Source of the DNA: Bacillota bacterium
GTDB taxonomy: Bacteria > Bacillota > Clostridia > Clostridiales > Clostridiaceae
NCBI GenBank assembly: GCA_030706065.1
Contig: JAUZPH010000069.1
Coordinates: 1-11,899, forward strand
Direction of reading: 5' to 3'
DNA: 11,899 nucleotides
A program made the position numbers and the translations under genes. The stretch's first letter is position 1; each line of letters opens with the position of its first letter. Of this stretch, positions 7,091-11,899 are shown piece by piece. The notes beneath the pieces are model-generated. The model did not search any database. It had not been told where the DNA came from and saw only the letters and a list, made by a program, of their open reading frames with translations.

Positions 7091-8254
7091 ATGACAGAGA
7101 AACGTTTGGGTGCAACACCTCCCATGGGGTGGAACTCGTGGAATACATTCACATGGGATATAAATGAACAGCTGGTTCGTGAGGTGGCAGATTTATATAT
7201 TTCTGAGGGATACAAGGATGCAGGCTATGAGTATATTGTTATAGATGACTGCTGGAGCCTGAAAGAAAGGGACAAGGAAGGAAGGCTTGTAGCTGATCCG
7301 GAAAAGTTCCCAAGCGGAATGAAGGCGCTATCGGATTATATACATTCCAAGGGACTGAAGTTTGGAATGTATTCCTGTGTGGGAACCCATACCTGTGCCG
7401 GACATCCCGGAAGCTTTGAACACGAATTTCAAGATGCTGAATTACTTGCAGAATGGGGAGTAGACTATCTAAAATATGACTACTGCTTTAAACCGAGACA
7501 AATGTCAGGGGAATTGCTATATAAGAGAATGAGCCTTGCACTTAAAAACTGTGGTAGGGATATCTTATTTTCCGCATGTAATTGGGGAGCAGACAATGTA
7601 TACCAGTGGATTAGGGAATCAGGTGCCCATATGTTCAGATCTACAGGCGATATACAGGATAATTGGGATTCTATAAAGACTTTAGCCATATCACAGCTTG
7701 AAAAGGAATGTTATACTGGCGCATATTGCCATAATGATATGGACATGCTGGTTGTTGGTATGTACGGCGGAAGCAATAACGGCTGGATTGGCAGTAAAAT
7801 CGGCGGCTGCAGCGATAATGAATACAAGACACATTTTTCTTTATGGAGTATTATGGGTTCACCTCTCATGATTGGATGTGATATCAGAAAGGCTAACCAG
7901 ATAACGAAGGATATTTTGATGAACCGTGACATCATTGACGTCAATCAGGATATAGAATCCCGTGGAGCTTATCGTATTAAGCCGGAACCTCAGTGGTTTA
8001 ATTCAGACGATGTATTTATGCTTGTCAAGGTATTGACTGATGGAGATCTTGCTATAGGCTTTTTCAATCTGAGTGACACTCAAAGAGAGTTGTCGCTGCA
8101 GTTTTGGGATATGGGGCTTCCTTATGCTTCCGGATTTTCCTTATCCATGTATGACTGCTGGGAACACAAAGAAATAGGTGTCTTTAAAGAAAGATTTGCT
8201 CCTGTAGTACCGGCACATGATTGTGTTGTAGTGCGTGCAAAACTGGTGAAATAA
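7091..8254 (+). CDS. GH27 alpha-galactosidase-type glycoside hydrolase
   Basis: This 387-residue family GH27 enzyme (Melibiase_2 type) should release alpha-D-galactose from oligosaccharides by a retaining mechanism. It opens with PPMGWNSWNTF (10-20), followed by the substrate-binding IDDCW (51-55). The nucleophile is D130 in LKYDYC, and the acid/base is D187 in FRSTGDIQDNW. The catalytic barrel covers about residues 5-290 and a C-terminal beta-sandwich the rest. Two motifs depart from the textbook form: YSCVG (94-98) where many family members have YSDAG or YADVG, and NDMDM in place of NDPDM. I recall both from a clostridial GH27 subgroup. Family GH27 also contains beta-L-arabinopyranosidases, so substrate identity is not certain. 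There is no signal peptide, so it is cytoplasmic. An in-frame GTG at 7082 would add three residues. The next gene starts on the base after its stop. Confidence 0.93.
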   Translation: MTEKRLGATPPMGWNSWNTFTWDINEQLVREVADLYISEGYKDAGYEYIVIDDCWSLKERDKEGRLVADPEKFPSGMKALSDYIHSKGLKFGMYSCVGTHTCAGHPGSFEHEFQDAELLAEWGVDYLKYDYCFKPRQMSGELLYKRMSLALKNCGRDILFSACNWGADNVYQWIRESGAHMFRSTGDIQDNWDSIKTLAISQLEKECYTGAYCHNDMDMLVVGMYGGSNNGWIGSKIGGCSDNEYKTHFSLWSIMGSPLMIGCDIRKANQITKDILMNRDIIDVNQDIESRGAYRIKPEPQWFNSDDVFMLVKVLTDGDLAIGFFNLSDTQRELSLQFWDMGLPYASGFSLSMYDCWEHKEIGVFKERFAPVVPAHDCVVVRAKLVK

Positions 8255-8458
8255 ATGGGAAACAGTAAGACGTGCAGAGAATGTCAGGCAGCTTTAAAGC
8301 CCGATGAGATAGCCATTTATATGAAGCTCGTCTCAAGAAATGCTGAAGACTTTTTATGCATAGATTGTCTTGGTGTAAAACTACAATGCGGACGCAAGCC
8401 CATTGAGGATCGGATTAAGTATTATAGAGAATCAGGAAATTGTACATTATTTCGTTAA
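8255..8458 (+). CDS. Small four-cysteine zinc-ribbon-like protein, unknown function
   Basis: This 67-residue protein has two CxxC knuckles, C7-x2-C10 and C35-x2-C38, plus C45 and C63. That spacing suggests a single structural zinc site. The middle part (IYMKLVSRNAEDFLCIDCLG) and the ending KYYRESGNCTLF resemble small hypothetical proteins I recall from Clostridia, for which I know no function. It has no signal peptide or membrane segment. The ATG directly abuts the GH27 stop (TAAATG), with only a weak GGTG upstream inside GH27, so it is probably translated by coupling. A strong terminator follows, so GH27 and this gene end one transcript. It could be a protein- or nucleic-acid-binding adaptor, but nothing in the sequence shows this. 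Confidence 0.75.
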   Translation: MGNSKTCRECQAALKPDEIAIYMKLVSRNAEDFLCIDCLGVKLQCGRKPIEDRIKYYRESGNCTLFR

Positions 8459-8470
8459 TATACCCTGCAG

Positions 8471-8515
8471 GAGGATACCGGATATGAGAAGGTCCGGTAT
8501 CCTCTTAATTTTTTT
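8471..8515 (+). terminator. Intrinsic terminator after the GH27 unit
   Basis: GAGGATACCGGA (8471-8482) and TCCGGTATCCTC (8493-8504) form a perfect 12-bp stem with a 10-nt loop, followed by a T-rich tract (8505-8515) that runs into the stop codon of the convergent AraC gene. On the minus strand the sequence past the hairpin is not T-rich, so efficient action is expected only on the plus strand. Confidence 0.92.
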
Positions 8516-9314
8516 ATTTCGTGAAATACTGCTTTTTATAATCAGAAGGAGAATAGGAAGTTGCCTTTTTAAATACCTTTGAAAAATAAAGCTGGTCAGG
8601 ATAGCCCACAGAGCAGGAAACTGATTTAATGGATAATTCTGAGGACCTCAATAGGATACATGCACGCCGGATCCTATATGAAGTAAGATAGTTTAGCAGC
8701 GACATACCTGTGGCTTCCTTGAACAGCCTGAACAAATAAGTCCGCTCGATTTTTACAAAGTCAACTATGTCCGAGACCGTAAGAGCAGCCTTCCAATAGT
8801 TGTTTTCTATATATTCCTTGGCTGACAGGACGTAATCTGTTTTGGAAACGGTATCCTCCCTTGGATAGTATTCCATGTAATAGGACAGCAGAAGACGCAG
8901 TCTTGCATTGGAACGTTCTTTTTCGAAGGGCTTCTTATTGGCAGCTTCAATAATGTGAAATAACGGTTCCAGATTTTCCGGGAGTACAGGTGCAACAGGA
9001 TTATGGTGTGTAAAATTAGTCATGGACAGAAGCCGCAGGGCCTCGTCACCTTTGAAATCAATCCAGATATATTCCCATGGATCCTTGGGGTCAGGGTAAT
9101 AGTATACTTCAGTGCCCGGAAAAAGGATGAAGCTTTCACCTTCCAACAATGTATATGTAACATTGTTGGATTCAAAACACCCCTTTCCTCTTATAACATA
9201 ATGCAGTGCATGGATATCGCGTACGCCGGGACCCCATTTGTGCATGTTTTGAGGTTTGTGGCCATTATCTGTACAAATCAGGTCTTCATGGAGATTGGAA
9301 TGAGCTGGCTTCAT
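8514..9314 (-). CDS. AraC-family transcriptional regulator, second copy type
   Basis: This 266-residue regulator has an N-terminal cupin-like sensing domain (about 20-150) containing HALHYVIRGKGCF, GESFILFPGTEVYYYP and WEYIWIDFKG. Two helix-turn-helix motifs follow: ALTVSDIVDFVKIERTYLFRLF (177-198) and SIKSVSCSVGYPDQLYFSKVF to SPSDYKKQYF (228-264). It is a clear paralogue in architecture of the regulator at 5942, but the sensing domain is very different, suggesting another inducer. The ATG at 9314 has only a distant GAAAGG (9329-9334, 14 nt away), and no better in-frame start is visible, so expression may be low. It lies downstream of and co-oriented with the GH31 gene, 135 bp apart. A promoter-like pair inside the repeat could drive it independently. 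Confidence 0.9.
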   Translation of the reverse strand: MKPAHSNLHEDLICTDNGHKPQNMHKWGPGVRDIHALHYVIRGKGCFESNNVTYTLLEGESFILFPGTEVYYYPDPKDPWEYIWIDFKGDEALRLLSMTNFTHHNPVAPVLPENLEPLFHIIEAANKKPFEKERSNARLRLLLSYYMEYYPREDTVSKTDYVLSAKEYIENNYWKAALTVSDIVDFVKIERTYLFRLFKEATGMSLLNYLTSYRIRRACILLRSSELSIKSVSCSVGYPDQLYFSKVFKKATSYSPSDYKKQYFTK

Positions 9315-9348
9315 AATTTTGAACGCAACCTTTCAGTTAAATGCAGTG

Positions 9349-9443
9349 TATAGATGCATAAAAATATATTTTTATTTATCCGGGATGTAAAATTTCTTCT
9401 AAATTGAATTCTAATTCGTTGTAATTTTACATCCGGAAAAATC
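9349..9443 (+). repeat. Dispersed palindromic repeat, copy 2
   Basis: This copy aligns ungapped with 6775-6869 at about 88% identity. It forms the hairpin CCGG(G)ATGTAAAATT (9380-9394) with AATTTTACATCCGG (9423-9436), with one bulged G and a 28-nt loop. The right border is 6 bp from the GH31 stop codon and the left border 35 bp from the AraC start, so it fills most of the GH31-AraC gap. The outer arm that pairs in copy 1 has no partner here. Neither strand has a U-tract after the hairpin. Confidence 0.85.
9363..9391 (-). promoter_or_regulatory. Promoter for the AraC gene at 8514-9314, inside repeat copy 2
   Basis: On the minus strand TTTACA (9386-9391) and TATATT (9363-9368) are 17 bp apart, each matching 5 of 6 consensus bases. 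The predicted start near 9356 gives a leader of about 40 nt before the AraC ATG. The position is ideal for expressing the regulator independently of GH31. Confidence 0.5.
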
Positions 9444-9449
9444 TGTGAC

Positions 9450-11774
9450 TTACTCAACACTTATGGATTCTTCTTCACCCTTGTATATGAAATCTATGAC
9501 TTTAGAATTATTATGCTCACCGATGATTCTGATTCTATAGTTTTCCTGATACTTGAACCATCCCTGAACCTTTCCGAAGGTCAATGTTTTCTCAGCTTCT
9601 CTGTAGTTCAATTTAATTGCTGCGAAATTTCCCTTTTCATATGAATAATTATCTCCCTCGTCATTATACAGGGTAAATTGCCCGTCTTCACCGCTGTAAA
9701 TGAGAATCTCAGATACTTCACCTCTTTTTTCATCTGCATAGGTTATCGGAGAAGATACCGGTATAATGGAACCGGCTTTAACGAAAAGTGGGATGATATC
9801 CAGTTCAGCCCTGCATGTCAAGGTTTGTCCACCTGAATATGGTTCATTGGTCCAGAAGTCATACCAGCAAGTACCCTTGGGTAAATATAACTTTCTTATC
9901 TTATCAATCCCTGTAAGAGGTACGCTATTCACAGCGTAATACATAGGTTCTGTAACCGGACACACAAGCAGAGCCTTTCCAAACATATAACTGTCACTCA
10001 ATTCTTTTACATTTTCATCCTCTGCAAAATCAAACATCAGACTGCGCAGCAGGGTTGAATTATCTTGATGCATCTCAGCTGCCATGGAATAAATATAGGG
10101 CAGCAGTCGGTAACGCAAATTTATGAATTTAAGGATAGTGTCATAAAAGATTTCGCCTGGGCTGCCAAAGTTCCAGGGCTCGCGTGGCGTATCGGTACCA
10201 TGAGAGCGGAATATGGGCAGAAAAGTGCCATATTGAAGCCATCTTACATAAAGTTCCCTATAGCCCAAGTCCTTTACACCATTATTATAGTCTCCATTCC
10301 AAAACCACAGCGGCTTGGCTGAGACAAAGAAAGCTCCTATATCTAAAGTCCAGTAGGGCATGCCACTCATTGAAAACTTAATTCCTTCAACTATTTGCTT
10401 TTTCAAAGTCGACCATTTGGCATTAATATCTCCTGACCACGGAATTGTTCCATACCTTTGTCCTGAAATATAGGAAGAACGGGTAAGATTTACCACTCGT
10501 TTTTCATTGCTTGACCTGCGCCAATTTTCATAGATACCCTTTGAATGAAGCAGACCGTACGAGTTAAGGCGAGTCCAATCCATAGATTTTTTTGATTCCT
10601 CTACTATCAAGTTGTAACGCAGTTCTTCCGGCCTTTTTGTTTCTCCATTCCAGTCCGGGTCAGTAAAAGGTTCATCGCTATCACACCACCAGGCATCTAT
10701 TCCCCCGGAAAACCACTCTTCTTCGCACTGCTTCCAATAAAGCTTCCTGGCCTCCTCCTTAAACGCATCATAAGTATTGGTATTAGGCAATAACAGGTCT
10801 TTTTCCTTGAATTCCTGAAGGTTGGTGCCCCCTTCTGTCATATTAGGCCAGATGGAAACCATAAGCTTTACTTGCTCCTTATGCAGCGTATCTACAAGCT
10901 CTTTAATGCTTGGATATCTTTTTTTATCTACATTCTTCTCTCCCCACAAGCCTTCTTCCCAGGTATACCAATCTTGTACAATACAATCGATGGGAATATG
11001 GGCCTCCTTAAATTTTAATACTGTATCTATAAGTTCCTCGGAACATTGATACCGCTCTTTGGATTGAATATATCCAAAGGCCCATCTCGGCAGCATGGTA
11101 GCTCTTCCGGTCAGTTTTCTCAGTGACTTTATGATTTCTTCGAAATTATCTCCTGTAAGAATATAGTACGAAAGCTCATTTGTGGTATCCAGAGTAAAGG
11201 TAATTTTTCCTCTCTCACTGTCAAAAATCATGGCAGTTTCAGTATCAATCAATATGCCATAATTCCTGGAAGAGATTAAAAAAGGAATGGATATTTTCAT
11301 ATTATTTTGATAAAGATATTCATTTCTGCCATTATAATTGTATACACCCTCTTCGTGTTGACCAAGCCCATATAGTCCTTCGTCTTCAGTAACCTCAAAG
11401 GTCAGTATCCCATCCCAGGCTTTTCCGACAACCTCTTTCTTAATATTGTCTGTATAGGATACATCACCGTTTGCAGTCTGTTTGACTTTGGCAACAGCGT
11501 TATCTTCTACAGAATATTTATAGATACTTTTCTCACTTAAGCTGTGTCCTGTTTCCTTTAAAACTACTTCTCCTTTTTTATTTTTGAAGGAGATAGAATC
11601 CTCTTTTAACAGATAATTATACGTTTCGATATTCTCCTGTTGTTTGAAATCCTCGGCAATAAGCCTACTGTATCCCGGCTTTTCCTTGCTAAAGGTATAT
11701 ACAACCCTTGTGATATTTTCAACAAGGGGTATAATGTACCTAAAAATTGAAGAATCCTCATTCTTAACATTCAT
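9450..11774 (-). CDS. GH31 alpha-xylosidase/alpha-glucosidase-type glycoside hydrolase
   Basis: This 774-residue family GH31 retaining alpha-glycosidase has a galactose-mutarotase-like N-terminal sandwich (about 20-225; GLYGLGQHEEG at 133-143), a TIM barrel (about 226-565) and C-terminal beta-sandwich domains ending in a DUF5110-like part (about 680-765). The nucleophile is D365 in DAWWCDSDEPF; the acid/base is D449 in PWSGDI. The binding-site motif FRSHGTDTPREPW (522-534) is also present. The family covers alpha-xylosidases, alpha-glucosidases and others; the neighbouring GH2 beta-galactosidase favours an alpha-xylosidase acting on xyloglucan oligosaccharides, but the motif does not settle it. 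There is no signal peptide, so it is cytoplasmic. The ribosome binding site GAGGGAGAG (minus strand, 11782-11790) precedes the ATG by 7 nt. It lies 56 bp after the end of another minus-strand frame, consistent with an operon entering from the right. Confidence 0.93.
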   Translation of the reverse strand: MNVKNEDSSIFRYIIPLVENITRVVYTFSKEKPGYSRLIAEDFKQQENIETYNYLLKEDSISFKNKKGEVVLKETGHSLSEKSIYKYSVEDNAVAKVKQTANGDVSYTDNIKKEVVGKAWDGILTFEVTEDEGLYGLGQHEEGVYNYNGRNEYLYQNNMKISIPFLISSRNYGILIDTETAMIFDSERGKITFTLDTTNELSYYILTGDNFEEIIKSLRKLTGRATMLPRWAFGYIQSKERYQCSEELIDTVLKFKEAHIPIDCIVQDWYTWEEGLWGEKNVDKKRYPSIKELVDTLHKEQVKLMVSIWPNMTEGGTNLQEFKEKDLLLPNTNTYDAFKEEARKLYWKQCEEEWFSGGIDAWWCDSDEPFTDPDWNGETKRPEELRYNLIVEESKKSMDWTRLNSYGLLHSKGIYENWRRSSNEKRVVNLTRSSYISGQRYGTIPWSGDINAKWSTLKKQIVEGIKFSMSGMPYWTLDIGAFFVSAKPLWFWNGDYNNGVKDLGYRELYVRWLQYGTFLPIFRSHGTDTPREPWNFGSPGEIFYDTILKFINLRYRLLPYIYSMAAEMHQDNSTLLRSLMFDFAEDENVKELSDSYMFGKALLVCPVTEPMYYAVNSVPLTGIDKIRKLYLPKGTCWYDFWTNEPYSGGQTLTCRAELDIIPLFVKAGSIIPVSSPITYADEKRGEVSEILIYSGEDGQFTLYNDEGDNYSYEKGNFAAIKLNYREAEKTLTFGKVQGWFKYQENYRIRIIGEHNNSKVIDFIYKGEEESISVE

Positions 11775-11830
11775 TTTAAACTCTCCCTCAATAGGTTATT
11801 AATGACTGCAGGCCTTGAATTAGTACTTTA

Positions 11831-11899
11831 TCAGCATTTTCTTTCAATGGTATAGCTTTTTCCACCATTTACCTCAAAGCTTAATATATCATTGTCCAG
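11831..11899 (-). CDS. C-terminal tail of an upstream gene (partial)
   Basis: The last 22 codons of a minus-strand frame that continues past the right edge, ending at TGA 11831-11833. The tail reads SFEVNGGKSYTIERKC at its end. The G-G-K-x-Y-T-I pattern resembles the closing beta-strand of C-terminal sandwich domains in many glycoside hydrolases. The other two minus-strand frames have stops within the first six codons. A gene ending 56 bp before GH31 would fit an operon, but 22 codons is too little to name a family. Confidence 0.5.
   Translation of the reverse strand: MDNDILSFEVNGGKSYTIERKC

Noticed and set aside
6853..7148. Short minus-strand open frames between AraC and GH27
   Set aside because: They run through the inverted repeats, lack ribosome binding sites and show low-complexity hydrophobic composition without a family signature.
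6775..9443. CRISPR array or attachment-site pair
   Set aside because: Only two copies 2.5 kb apart with ordinary host genes between; no regular spacing, cas genes, integrase or transposase.

Overview
The window is an AT-rich, densely packed plant-polysaccharide utilisation locus. It most resembles a cellulolytic, low-GC Clostridia genome of the Ruminiclostridium type. This rests on the strong purine-rich ribosome binding sites, the sigma-A-like promoters, the intrinsic terminators, and the mix of cytoplasmic glycoside hydrolases with AraC regulators. The genus is an inference from style and protein character; no search was run.

Layout, left to right. (1) Two co-oriented esterase genes from different branches of the alpha/beta-hydrolase fold, 29 bp apart: an esterase-D/CE1-like enzyme at 25-1107 and a type-B carboxylesterase at 1137-2660. 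They end at a strong bidirectional terminator (2664-2701). (2) On the minus strand, a LacZ-sized GH2 beta-galactosidase (2713-5829) with a recognisable promoter (5862-5891). It is divergent from an AraC regulator on the plus strand (5942-6769, probable TTG start). (3) A 321-bp gap (6770-7090) containing a structured 141-bp element, one copy of a dispersed palindromic repeat, and a 26-bp dyad in front of the next gene. (4) A GH27 alpha-galactosidase-type enzyme (7091-8254), with a 67-residue four-cysteine protein starting on the base after its stop codon. A textbook terminator follows. (5) On the minus strand, a second AraC regulator (8514-9314), then the second copy of the repeat, then a GH31 alpha-xylosidase/alpha-glucosidase-type enzyme (9450-11774). 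The last codons of a further minus-strand gene lie at the right edge.

None of the enzymes has a visible signal peptide or dockerin. The working model is therefore cytoplasmic trimming of imported, branched and probably acetylated oligosaccharides. The esterases would remove acyl groups, GH2 beta-galactosyl caps, GH31 alpha-xylosyl or alpha-glucosyl units, and GH27 alpha-galactosyl units. Xyloglucan oligosaccharides explain GH2 plus GH31; galactomannan or galactoglucomannan fragments explain GH27. Two AraC-type sensors suggest two inducer inputs.

The least expected feature is a roughly 95-bp palindromic repeat, about 88% identical over 95 ungapped positions, present once beside each AraC gene. 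Each copy carries a minus-strand promoter-like sequence with 17-bp spacing, and copy 1 is nested inside a larger inverted repeat that copy 2 lacks.
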